Shown one piece after another: positions 1 to 12,000 of a DNA stretch of 64,000 nucleotides. Positions within the stretch are counted from its first letter, which is position 1. Each line of letters starts with the position of its first letter. The translations under genes were made by a program, and so were the position numbers. The notes under the pieces were generated by a model that had not been told where the DNA came from, did not search any database, and saw only the letters and a program-made list of their open reading frames with translations. Origin of the DNA: Sipunculus nudus (Eukaryota; Annelida; Sipuncula; Golfingiida; Sipunculidae); assembly GCA_026874595.1 (NCBI GenBank), contig CM049308.1, positions 78,226,124-78,290,123 on the forward strand, read 5' to 3'.

Positions 1-730
1 CTGTAACCATGTTTGCACAGTGTCCATCTGTTCATCTGCCTTGGGTTAAAATCACTCATATCTCTGCAGTGAATTGACTAATTCACCTGAATTTTGTCAT
101 GTGTATACATCCAGGATAGCTTTCTTGATTTTATGACAGGTGGCGCCACCTACGTTCACGTTCACGCTGATGACATCCAAGCTTATATCTCGGGAACCGT
201 TTGACCGATCAGGAAATAAAATTTATACAAATGTAGCCCTTTGATAGCTCTGTAACATACACAAAAAATGGTGGCGCCACCTGTAACAATGTTTGCACAG
301 CGTCTGTCTGTTAGTCTGCCGTGGCCTAAAATTACTCATTTCTCTGTAGTGGTTTGACATAACTGCCTAAAATTTTGCAGGTTTATACATCGTGGACAGC
401 TTTCTTGATTTTATGACAGGTGGCGCCACCTACATTCTAGTTAACGCTGGACACATCCAAGCTCATATCTCAGGAACCATTTGACCGATTGGGCCAAAAT
501 TGTGCATGTGTTTAGATCTCACATAGGTCTTTATCATACACAAAACTGGAGGGGTTACCTGCAAAGATTTTTGCACAGTGTTTGTCTGTTTGTCTGCCAT
601 GGGCAAAAATCGCTCATATACATGTAGTGGTTTGACTTTCCTGCCTAAAATTTTGCAGGTGTATTCAACTTGGGCAGCTTTCTGGATTTGTGGTAGGTGG
701 CACAACCTACATACACATTTAGGCTGCAGA
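1..730. repeat. tandem modules joined by a GGTGGCGCCACC palindrome
   Basis: Units of roughly 140-280 bp repeat, each starting at the palindrome (core TGGCGCCACC at 141-150, 272-281 and 421-430). They share phrases such as 'tgtttgcacag', 'agctttcttgattttatgac' and 'catccaagct'. The copies are imperfect. The array enters from outside the window. Confidence 0.75.
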
Positions 731-995
731 CATCCATGCTAATATGCAACATACCTCACTCTATTTCCCCTTGCCACTCAATCCATGCCTCACTATCCGA
801 TTTTGGCAGATACATGTAGTCACTTGTCGGTTACCCGTATTCTAGTTTTAAAAGTTTACACATTTTTCTCTATTTTTGAGATATATAAATACAGACTAAA
901 TCTTGGCCTGTTGGTTAATCTGTTTGATGTTTCAGTTGAATGGGTATATACTACCATTCTGATGATAAAATTTCCTTTTGCGAATCTCTTCCCAG

Positions 996-1029
996 TCAGC
1001 TGAGCGTCATGACCCATGGGTCACTTGTT
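996..1029 (+). mobile_element. 3' terminus of AGCTGAGC-family Helentron-like element
   Basis: TCAGCTGAGC followed by the 14-16 bp palindrome ATGACCCATGGGTCAC-like hairpin and CTTGTT. The same end is seen five more times in the window (2091, 8735, 13510 and 37267 on +, 44598 on -). Confidence 0.6.
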
Positions 1030-1080
1030 CAGACCTGCAATGAAACTGTGATCTGTTAACAGGGCACAAATTGTAACCAC

Positions 1081-1935
1081 TGGACCTGGAATCTTCAAAC
1101 TTAATATCCAGGGAGGTCCATGAAAAATCTCCTTGAAAACCTGAAATTAGGTCTCTGTTACTCATATTCTTTGAGCTATGGGGCTCCAAAGTACACCCCC
1201 CCCCCCCCCCAGAATAATGCAAAATTTGATACAAAAGCTCAAGTATCTGAATAACTACTGCAATAAATCACCATGATTCTTTACATGAATATTGATCATG
1301 GAGTGTTCCATCAGTTCCTGCAAACTGGTGATGCCGCCCATATTTTTTTCTAATTTTTACGATTTTTTTTCTTTATTTTTTTAGACCTTCAAAGAAGCTG
1401 TCATCTGTTGCAGGGCACAAACCGTAACTGCTGAACCTAGAATCTTCTTACATTAGATATATATTGATCATGGAGTGTTTCATCAGTTCCTGCAGACTGG
1501 TGGCCCTTCCACTGGAATCTTCAAACTTAATATCCAGGGAGGTCCATGAAAAATCTCATTGAAAACCTGAAATTAGGTCTCTGTTACCCATATCCTTTGA
1601 GCTATGGGGCTCCAAAGTACACCCCCCCCCCCCCCAAGAATATTGCAAAATTTGATACAAAATCTCAAGTATCTGAATAACTACTGCATTGATCATCATG
1701 ATTCTTTACATGAATATTGATCATGGAGTGTTCCATCAGTTCCTGCAAACTGGTGATGCCACACGTATTTTTTCCAATTTTTATGATTTTTTTTTCTTTA
1801 TTTTTTTAGACCTTCAAAGAAGCTGTCATCTGTTAACATGGCACAAACCGTAACTGCTGAACCTAGAATCTTCTTACATTATATATTGATCATGGAGTGT
1901 TTCATCAGTTCCTGCAGACTGGTGGCACTACCTGT
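1081..1935. repeat. two-unit tandem duplication, about 430 bp each
   Basis: The segments starting at about 1081 and 1515 share long near-identical stretches, including 'atccagggaggtccatgaaa', a 14-15 base C run (1196-1210 and 1622-1635) and 'atgaatattgatcatggag'. They form the body of the element ending at about 2125. Confidence 0.75.
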
Positions 1936-2090
1936 ATTTTTTTCAAATTTTTACCCATTTTCTTCTATTTTCATGAAGTTTTCATCTGTCCAAAAGCCCA
2001 CTGAAACCCATTTCTAAGGACTCTTCACAAAATTCATGAATTGTTTGCACTCTGGCAGTCATTTTGGTCATTGTTCAACATTCCTTGAAT

Positions 2091-2125
2091 TCAGCTGAGC
2101 GTCATGGCCCATGGGTCACTAGTTT
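2091..2125 (+). mobile_element. 3' terminus of AGCTGAGC-family element
   Basis: TCAGCTGAGC, then GGCCCATGGGTCAC, then CTAGTTT. The hairpin followed by CTAGT fits the CTRRT end described for Helitrons. Confidence 0.6.
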
Positions 2126-3550
2126 ACTGAGTACATGCTCTTTTTTTGGGTCATTCGTCTTTTGCAGGCCTGCATTTGTTCAGCACCATTTGTGTGACCC
2201 TACTGACAGTCAAATAAACAAACAGACCTTAGTAAAAACACGACCTACTTTAAAAGTTCTTTTTTTGTAGGAATTGGACAGTTATTGAAACAATACAGAA
2301 AAGCAGATCAAAGAAACAATACATGTCATGATGAAATATAGAGGTTACATATATATGTGTATTTAAAATGCAGTAGCAGCACAGAATGCCAATCTGAAAC
2401 ATTTACCTGTCATGCTCAAAAAAACAGTTTCTGTTATAATCAAATACAGATGATCCATATTTAAGTTAGAATAATACCATGGATATGAAGCTGGTTTCTA
2501 AAGCTTAAGGACAGAGTGTCATCTTGGCCGTAAGAAGCAACAGGATTCCGTTGAGATCACTGAAGAACTAACGAGTTGTTCAGGTTTTCAGGTTCTTTAT
2601 TATTTTAAAGCCTGAAGACTTTTCTACCATTTCATTTGTTCCACTCAGACACAGGATGCAGGCTCAGATGCAGTCAGTGAAATTGCTTTATGTTCTGAGG
2701 TGTACATAGGTATAATAGACTTGAATAGAAGGATATAACAAAGTTGGTATTTTTATGCATTCTGTCAAGTATATATTTGTGTCTTTATATAAACCTGGCA
2801 TGGCTGTTATGTGTAAACCTATATCTTAATACCAGCTAGGCTGGTTTAGCTTTCAAATAGACAGAAAGAAAGTGGTGATCATTTAAATCTTTTTCATATG
2901 AGGACAACTTGTCATGTTCAGTATGCTTTACTACATAGACCCTTTAAAAACTGAGCACTTTAGCCTAAAGGAATAATAAGAATAAACGACTGCTCATACC
3001 TCATACAGGCCAGTTCTGGCCTGTTTTCTTCATACATATTTATATAGGATGGATATTACAGAAATAGGGAGTTGATATTTTTCTTGTATGTTTGCATTAG
3101 AATAACTGTGCTTGGTTTCTTATTGCCTATATAGTACACTACACTGGTATAATTTTTATATGGTATATTGGACAGGAATGTCCCATATAGGTTGTTAATG
3201 CTATGCAGGCCAAAGGATTATAATGGTTTGTCGAGAAGGCTTGAATAACATAACAAAGATTTACTCTTCTGAGCTGTTCAACTTTGTACAGGTACAGCTT
3301 CATGTACAGTTTGTCAGCCCTTGATACTGAAGGTTAGTTTGGGATAAAATAGATGTATGCCTTTAAGCAATTTATAATAAGGATGCTTTATTTTTGGAGG
3401 GGGGGGGGGGGCGTTATTATTGTTTAGTTGTTTGGACATTATATTGATCACTTTTAATTTATCACTCATTATTATCATAATTAATTACCAGTACCAGCAT
3501 CATTTTACAGGCAATATTATTATTGTTATTTCTTACTTTGGTCATATATA
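2126..3550. other. intronic or upstream sequence without recognised features
   Basis: AT-rich, no long open frame and no exon-like match to CPSF2. It lies upstream of the first CPSF2 exon in the window and is presumed to be intron. Confidence 0.5.
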
Positions 3551-3553
3551 TTA

Positions 3554-4849
3554 TTGTATCGCCAGACATAGTCTGGAGATACTATGGTTTAGGCACGGTC
3601 GCGCCGCCGCCGCCGCCGCCGCCGCAGAGATTTCTTTTGGACACAATAACTCAAAAAATATTTCACGGATCTTTACCAAACTTGGTATATGTATAGATAT
3701 GGGTGAGAGGACGCCTATTTAAAATGAGGTCATGAACTCAACTAGGAGAGTGACCTTGACCTTGAATAGGTTCAATTTTGGGGAAAATCACACAAATTCT
3801 TAAATATCTCAAGAAAACTTGCATGGATTGATCCCAAAATCAAGTTGATCGAAGATCATGGATAGGGTTGTCATGTTCCAGAAACTGGTGGCGCCACCTA
3901 TTATTCTTTACTTGTTTTCATGCCGTTTAATATCCCCAAAATTGCTACTTGACAGTACTGTGAGCATTATAAGTCAAAAACTAAGGGACAGATTTCTTTC
4001 ATATTATGCAAATACATAGATATGGGTTATGGGATGATGTTTATTTAAATTGGGGTCATGACCTTTCCTATGAGAGTGGCCTTGACCTTGAATATTGCCA
4101 TATATGGTGAAAATCACACAAAATCATTAATTTCTCAATAAGGGATGCATTGATTGGTCCAAAAATCAACTTGACCGAAGATCTCGGATAGTAATGTCAT
4201 GTACCAGAAACAGGTGGCGCCACCTGTTATTCTTTTACTTGTTTTCGTGCCGTTTAATACCCCATTATTGCCACTCAACAGTACATTTATAACCTGTGAG
4301 CATTATAAGTCAAAAACTAATGGACAAATTTCTTTCATATTATGCATATACATGGATATGGGTTATAGGATAATGTTTATTTGAATAGGGGTCATGACCT
4401 TTCCAATGAGTGGCCTTGACCTTGAATATTGCCATATATGGTGAAAATCACACAAAATCATTAATTTCTCAATAAGGGATGCATTGATTGGTCCAAAAAT
4501 CAACTTGAACGAAGATCTTGGATAGTGTTGTCATGTACGGGAAACAGGTGGTGCCACCTGTTATTCTTTTACTTGTTTTTGTGCTGTTTAATACCCCATC
4601 ATTGCCACTTAACAGTACTGTGAGCATTATAAGTCAAAAACTAATGGACAGATTTCTTGCATATACATAGACATGGGTTAGGGGATGATGTATTTTGAAA
4701 TTTGGATCATGACCTTTTCTATGAGAATGACCTTTTCTATGAGTGTGGTCTGATATTAATTGTTGCTGAAGATGGGGGGCCTATTCTTAAAGGGGGGGGG
4801 GGTTAATTGTCTGGCGATACTATGGCACCTGCGGTGCCAAGAAATATTT
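3554..4849 (+). mobile_element. Helentron-like non-autonomous element, TATCGCCAGAC family
   Basis: The 5' TATCGCCAGAC (3557-3567) is exactly inverted near the 3' end as GTCTGGCGATA (4809-4819). It is followed by the hairpin GGCACCTGCGGTGCC (4824-4838) and an A/T-rich end. A (GCC)n run (3601-3625) follows the 5' end. The body holds tandem modules of about 325 bp delimited by GGTGGCGCCACC (3889, 4215, variant near 4550). A G11 run (4792-4802) immediately precedes the 3' inverted repeat. This asymmetric inverted-repeat plus 3' hairpin layout is that of Helentron/HINE elements. No Rep/helicase is encoded. Confidence 0.72.
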
Positions 4850-7800
4850 AGTTCTTTTTTTATTTTTACCATTTTCATTACCAACATTTTCTTGACACTT
4901 CTTCATTTATATCACAAACATAATATTATTTGAAATAGTTTGATAAGAATCTGATAATAATTAATAATGCACCATTATAATTGTACAGATTATATAGTAA
5001 ACCACTTTCAGTGTCAATATTGTGTTGTTAAAGTAATAACAATTATCAATATTCACAAATTCCCTACTAGCTAATTATCTGTAGCCTAACTCTCCTTCAA
5101 AATGCATCAAAGTTTCAATGTACTCAGTCATTAGTTACCTCCATCCCATAATAGCTGTATTCAGATATGGAATTCATATATTTTTTTTTTTTTCAAAACA
5201 TTTGGTACAGTCCTTCAGATAGTGTTCTTGAGTTAATAATGTCTTGCTTGTGTTTTATCTGTAGTCATTGCGTGTTTTGATTAATTATTAAAGTTGGGCT
5301 TCTTGTTTACAAAGGACCTGCCTCTGAAGCAGAAATCACATTGTTCCATGATAATGAACTGATAGTATGTACTCCAGGGCACATACTGTAATGAATTGTG
5401 TTACATTGTTTGAGCAGTTTGGACAGTGGACATATTGTATGTATTAAGTAAGCTACTGATGTTTCCAGAAGAATGGACCTAGACATGAAAGATCATACTT
5501 GTTGACTGATGTGAATATTAATAGCAACCTTCACGTGGTGTTTTTCTCATTATTTGAACAAAGAATGCAACTTCTCCTTCTTAAATTATGTATCACTTTT
5601 TGCTTTTTGTTATGTACTGATATTTAATGCATAAACTAGCTCCCAGGGTATGTATAATTTAGCTGACAGTCTACTGAAGTATGGTAGGCCCGATGGCCTG
5701 GATGTCATTGATCACAGTGACAGAAATTTAGAAATATCACAGTAGAAATTGTAGTCCCTAAATGTCAGATTTTATATCAGTTGCTTATGGAGTTAATTCA
5801 CTTCTTTAATCTTGGCTGTTGGCTGTCAGATTTCTGAAACAACTGTCATGAGTCATAATAAATGAATGCATTGTAATGTATGATGAAAACAACTTATTAA
5901 TTTTTGTTTGCTTCTTTTCAGGACACAGGAGGGACTGAGGATCCTGGATATCATGGTAATATCCCTTGTACACATAAGTATTAACATATATTATTAAGGC
6001 CAAGAAAAAGGTTTCTCAGGCACTTTTGTTTTCAGGATTATCTGCAGGGTTATGGGAATCAGTACAGTACAAGTTTTCAGTAAAAATTTCATATGATCAT
6101 GTGACATCATGATTATAAAAGAATTGTTTTGCTATACAGGTAAAAAAGGAAAATTTAGTGGAATTTTGTTATTTTAATTCCTTGAAACAATGTCCACACA
6201 GGTGTAGCTAAGAGAAGAAAATCTAAATAATTATTTTCTTATGGGGGAGGAGTCAAAATTTGTGTGTGTGGTGCCTGAGAAACCAACCTTTTTGGCCAAA
6301 TGATATTTAAACACTTCATCAAGGTAAGACAAAAACTACAACCAAGCTAGCTTATGGTAGTGCAGAGTTGATTGCATTAGAATAACCTGGGACCTAATTG
6401 ACACACAGATGGATACCAGGTCAGGTGCAGATGCACTTTTATGGGATGGCATTTTAGTCAATGTAGTGCATTTATGTAATATTAATTTCTTGATTATGCT
6501 GCTGAATTTCCAATTATGGACATTTGTTGGAACTTGATTCTACTTGTTATATAGAGAAGCCTGTATTAGAGAGGGTGTAAAGAGGTTTGAAATGACTTAT
6601 CAGGTAACAGCCTCAGGTGTTGGTAATAGAGAGATGCTCATAGTACCAAGATACCATCATAGGGGTTTTCTAAATAATTTATGTCTAAGCAAGGTGAAGA
6701 TGAGAAGAAATTAAAGAGTTCATACAGATTAGTCCAGTAATTAATCCAGAAATGCTAAAAAAAATAGACTTTAATTCCCTTGAGGCAGTAAGACTTTTTC
6801 CAGTTTCATTTTCCTATTGACAAATTGTGTATATTGCAAGGAAGCCTGCAGCATCTAAATGATATAAACAAGAATATGAAAAAAAAAAGTTTTGCAGGAA
6901 TTGATTTTTTATCACTGAACATTTTCTTCTGCTTGATGTCTTTGGCTGAAGGTTTGAAACTTTTATGTTGTGACCTTGCAACCAGACCCTTAATATCACT
7001 AAGAAGACAATCCACAGCTGCTGACAGGCAGTAACTGTTAACCGTCCAGATTACCGACTTAGTAGAACATGGTCAAACTACATCTCCGGCCATTTATGGT
7101 AAACATAGATAAGATTTTGTGACCTTACCAGGGAAAAAAAGCAAGAGTTTTCTATCATAAATAACATTGTTTATGTGGATATGGCAGTTTTTCCAGTGAA
7201 TTGGAAGATTTTTTGCTTGTCCATGTACACCAACCCCACATGCGGAGTCTCATAAAATCGGCAGATGCCCCTTTGAAGAAAAGTTTTATACTCCCGAGCA
7301 GGCCATTCCTGGTCATGCTAGTTAACCAAAGAAACACAATCCAATCAGGTGTATTGTATTTTGCCTCCAAATACATAAGAGTTTTTCTGCCATAAATACT
7401 TAAATGTTCAAAGGTGGCTGGTTTGTTAAATGTTTTATTTCTCCTGTGCATTTGCTCGTGGTATCAAGAATGATCAAAGAAAATATATAAACAATTTTTA
7501 GGACTTCCTTCCCTGCCCTGTCTGATAGTCATGCTTATCTTGCCTGGAAACTGAGGCACCATATTTGGAAAGAAAATTATCCTGCACTGCACACTGTAAT
7601 GTTAATTTATTTATAATTTTTTTTACAAGAAATATGAACACATATATGTTTTGTCTGTATTATTCTCTAGTTGTTTTAAGAATCTATCATTATTACTGTG
7701 ATATTACAAGGACAGAGATATCAGTATATCAGATTAATTGTACACAAGTTTATTCAATTTTTCAAATCAAATTCTGATCTGATTAATTTTAAAAAATATC

Positions 7801-8229
7801 AAAATTCCAAAAGACATGGTAATTATGTGAAGCAAATATGGCATTAGGAATTGTAATATGAATGAATTTTAGACTATGCATGGATTAATATAATTTAGAA
7901 ACCATGTTAATCTCCTTTTACAAAGTAGAAACGAGGTTATGTTTTTACCCATATTTTTAGTAATTCTGTTTGTGTTTTGTTGTTTGTGTGTATGCAAGAT
8001 ACCTCAGAAAATTTATGAATTTCAGCTAGTTTTTGTACATATTTGTTTGACAGGTATATATTCTTAGAATTAAAGCAAATATGGTTATTTAATATTTTTT
8101 CTGTCTGTCTGCATGTCTTCCAACAGCCAGCTGGCACTTGTGATAGTAGGATAATTATAAAATGTTGCACTGCAGTCACTTTTTCAAAGTATATATAAGA
8201 CTCTGTTTCAGAAAGACTCCTTTTTCTGT
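4850..8229. other. presumed CPSF2 intron, nothing recognised
   Basis: No exon-like conserved frame, RNA gene or clear repeat was seen. Open frames at 6806-7034 and 7155-7451 are short and match nothing I recognise. Confidence 0.45.
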
Positions 8230-8259
8230 TGCCAATTCTTATTTATACTTATGGGCAAC

Positions 8260-8768
8260 ATCCATGCATGTTTAATAACTTTAGGTCACGGGTCACTAGG
8301 CTACTTTGTGGTGTTACTGCAGTAACTTATGAAGAATATAAGGGTTTTGATAAAACTCATCAGAAATGTTACTCAATAAAATATCTCGCCTAAGTTCGAT
8401 TTCCAGCAACATCCATGCATATTTAATGAGGTCAGAGGTCACCTCACATTGGAGGTACCTAGGTGACTTACCAAAAATCCTATGGATTTTCATGAAACTT
8501 ATTATATATTTTTACCATTTCTCACCTGAATTACCTTTTCATCAAATTCACACATATTTAATGAGGTCAGAGGTCACCAGATACACGACTGGCATTTTAT
8601 GCACTTTTGCAGTGCTCTTGTTCAAAATTCTACACAGATTCCTTCCAAGTTGGAAACTCTAAAGTGCCACATAACTCTTCAAAACTTTGGCGTGAGCATC
8701 CGAGACTCACCAATACACTAAAGTTTTAGTGAGTTCAGCTGAGTGCCGTGACCCATGGGTCCTTTGTT
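8260..8768 (+). mobile_element. AGCTGAGC-family element body with three about 140-bp modules
   Basis: Modules beginning at about 8262, 8410 and 8546 share 'catatttaatgaggtcagag' and 'gtcac'. The 3' terminus at 8735-8768 is TCAGCTGAG, then the CCGTGACCCATGGGTCC hairpin, then TTTGTT. The 5' end is not evident. It lies 178 bp before CPSF2 exon A. Confidence 0.6.
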
Positions 8769-8946
8769 TCTTCCTATTGAAAGCCCTGCAATAGATATGT
8801 TATTCTTACAGTCCCCTTTCTGTACTTGGACCCGTGGAGAGAAATCAGTCATGCCAAGATGGCTTAGTATGTCACATTCTGAAGATAAAATGCTGGATAA
8901 GATATTGATAACATGGAGTGTTGAGGGTATATCTTTGTTTCTGTAG

Positions 8947-9089
8947 ACATGGTGGAGATGCCAACCAAGTGTATTTCCTACAGCCAGAACCTGGACATCC
9001 AAGCTAACCTGGTGTTCATTGATTTCGAGGGACGTTCTGACGGGGAGTCCATCAAAAAGATTCTGTCACAGATCAAACCGAGACAAGTG
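8947..9089 (+). CDS. CPSF2: CPSF2 exon A (143 nt)
   Basis: The acceptor is a T-rich tract ending in TGTAG and the donor is GTG|GTATGT. The exon enters in phase with two nucleotides completing a split codon. It encodes [19 protein letters not shown] and then the CPSF2 signature [22 protein letters not shown]. The ATG at 8949 is internal, not a start. Confidence 0.95.
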
Positions 9090-12000
9090 GTATGTTTATG
9101 TGTTTTACACCTAGATTCTTTCTATGATTATATCGTAGAAATATTACTTTAATTAGAACATCAGCTCTATAGCACATCTTAATATGAGATAAAAGGAATA
9201 ATGTTTGTGTATATTATTTTGTAGAATGCTTAAGTTTGAATACTCATCCCGATAAAGATATATCAATGTTATATATTTGATGTCTGTATAAGCTTATGAA
9301 GAAAATGATCACTCTTAAACCTTCGAGATCGAGTTCTACACTCTGGATTGTCTAGGTTTCTGTTGCTGGCATCTGGGTAGGTTTGTATCCTGCTGGGCCT
9401 CTGTGGCTGAGGGTGCTGTGGCTTTCCTCAGGTTACCAGTATGGTTAAAATGGTGACAGTCTCTCACAGTGTCCTGCTTGGCTTGGTGGCATCACAACTA
9501 TCAGCTCCAACTTAATCTCAAAATTACGCTCACGGAGCACGCAGGGCTGAAGTCTTGTCTACAGCAACCTGCATGTAGCTGCTTGATAAAGCAAAAACAT
9601 TTTCAGTCAGTCATGTCTGTAATAATTTTATACTAATCAGTATTGTCTATCAGTATTGATGATTACATGATTTGCAAGAAGGCACAGTACATGATTTTAA
9701 AACTATAATAAGAATTCTGAACAGGTTATTTTTTGGGCTGGAAAGTGAATCTATATTTATTGATGGTCAGCATGTGAAAGTTATCAGAAGAATTTTTTTG
9801 CAAATTTTTTAAACCAGATTTCATATGAAAAAGTTATTACATGAAGTCCAGGTCTTCCAATAATGTTTCATTACCTCTGAGGAAACTGAACTGGGAAGAA
9901 ATTAGAATTCAAATATGGAATTGTAAAGTTGTAAAGATTTTGCATTTATTCATTTTTGTATTTGGATCTTTTAAACAAGGTAAAAGAAACCTTGGTAATA
10001 ATTTTGTTTTCCAGATTTTGGTGCATGGCAGTAAGCAGGCCACCCAACTTTTGGCTGACTATGTCTCCAAAGCTCCGGATCTGCTCCATGGAAATGTGTT
10101 TATGCCTCGGCTGAATGAAGTGGTCGATTGCACTAAAGAGAGCCATATTTTCCAGGTTTGTAAATGGCTGAATTAAAGGAGAACATGTATTTGGATAACT
10201 CTCTGCCATTTTTCTATGTAATTAAGTGTATTGGTTAGATATTGGTTTGCCAAAGATTTATTTATGGTCATTCTTTGGTGATGACCTTGACTTTGGGGCA
10301 GTAGTTGTACATTTTTAGAAACAATAAAGTTGTAAAGCAGGTTCTATCACATTTAAAGAAAGGCTCTGATGGGGTTTAACTGCTAAGTAAGGTCAGAATA
10401 TGATTTCTTCTCAAGAAGATACTCCTCCTGAAATAAGTGCCCATTTGCACTTTCAAAACACTTATCCATCTTCCCCATCCATCTTTCTGGGCTTTGTGTA
10501 TTTATCCAGGGACCAAACCATTATATTGCACCAGGCCTTAGAGAGTCATCTTGATTCTTTACTGTAACTGTTTCCCATTCTGATTGTTTCAATCACTTCT
10601 CCAAGCATGTTCCCAACTGAGCGCCCCATTCACTATTAGTCATGGCTGAACTTATGACCGTAGCTAGACATAAGACCACTGTTGTTAAGACCCCTTAAAC
10701 CACCAAAGAGCATAACCATATATTACAACAAACCGATGGTTTGAACTCTGAAATACCTTCAGTCATAATCAAAACATTATTTTATGTAACAAACATGTTG
10801 GTAAGAAACCAAAATAACTATGAATATATAACTAATTGATTGTATGACTAAACGGCTGATAAACACACCAAAACATGATATGTTCTTAAGGACATTATGC
10901 TATTTCTAATTTTTAGCTCAGCTGACTATAAGTCATGTGAGCTATAGTCATGGTCCTTTGTCCGTCTTCCATCCGTCTGTCTGTCCGTCCATCTGTCTGG
11001 ATGTCGTCCGTAAGACTGGCACGTTTCGACACCATTGGACCTACGAATCAGAAATTCGGCATACAGTTAGATGTCCCCAAAATCTCCTACTATGCTAAAA
11101 ATTGGAACAATAGGACTTCGTTCCTTTGAGATATTAAGGAAAAACCTCAATTTTTTATTAGAAATCTATTTCACACTTCAGGACTGCCAAATATCAAAAC
11201 CACTTATCTGGTTTTCTTCATATTTACCATAAATATTCCTCTATATAGTTCCTATGTACATGCCAGAAATTAAGTCAGTATTATTTTATTTTAAAAAGTA
11301 ATGGGCCCAAACAAAATGGACTTTGTAAAGTTTTAAAGGTGGGGACTTTTTTTCAGTAATACGGCTTGAATTAATCAAAATTTAATTGTATACCAAAAAT
11401 TATATCAAAATCTGTTAAATTTTTTTAAATATTGGCAAAAATATAAAATTGGTGCCTTAAATTTTGCCCAATTTTGATCATGGCACGTTTTTTTTCTGTA
11501 ACTGCTGTGGATTTAATTTTCAAAGCATGATTTGTTAGCATTTCAGCTGTTAACACCAAAAATTTGAAACCAGTTGATCAAAAACTGTAGATTTTATTCA
11601 TGTTTTCAAGCACCATGTCACATATTGTTTACATCAAGCTAGTGTCATGCAGTTTGCTAGAGCTCAGCTCCCCAGCTTCAGCTTTTATGTTCCTTAAATT
11701 TGGCATACAGTTAGATATCTCCAAAATCCCCTATCATGCCAAGAATTTGGTCACTAGGACTTAATTCCTTTGAGATATTAATGAAAAACTTCATTTTTCC
11801 ATTAAAAACCCATTGTTACACTTTAAGACTGCCTAATATCAAAACCACTGATCTGACTTTGATCATATATAATATACATATATTTCTATACATTCGCTAT
11901 GCACATGCCAGAAATGATGTCGGTATTTGCTTAATTGTTTTAAGTTATGGGCCCAAACATAATGCACTTTGTAAAAAATCAAGAAATATATTTACTCCCT

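Noticed and set aside
7155-7451. 98-residue open frame on the minus strand
   Set aside because: No recognised domain, overlapped by an open frame on the other strand, and in a region with no splice or repeat context.
8949-9152. ATG at 8949 as the start of a small protein
   Set aside because: It is an internal Met of CPSF2 exon A, and the open frame runs past the GT donor at 9090 into intron.
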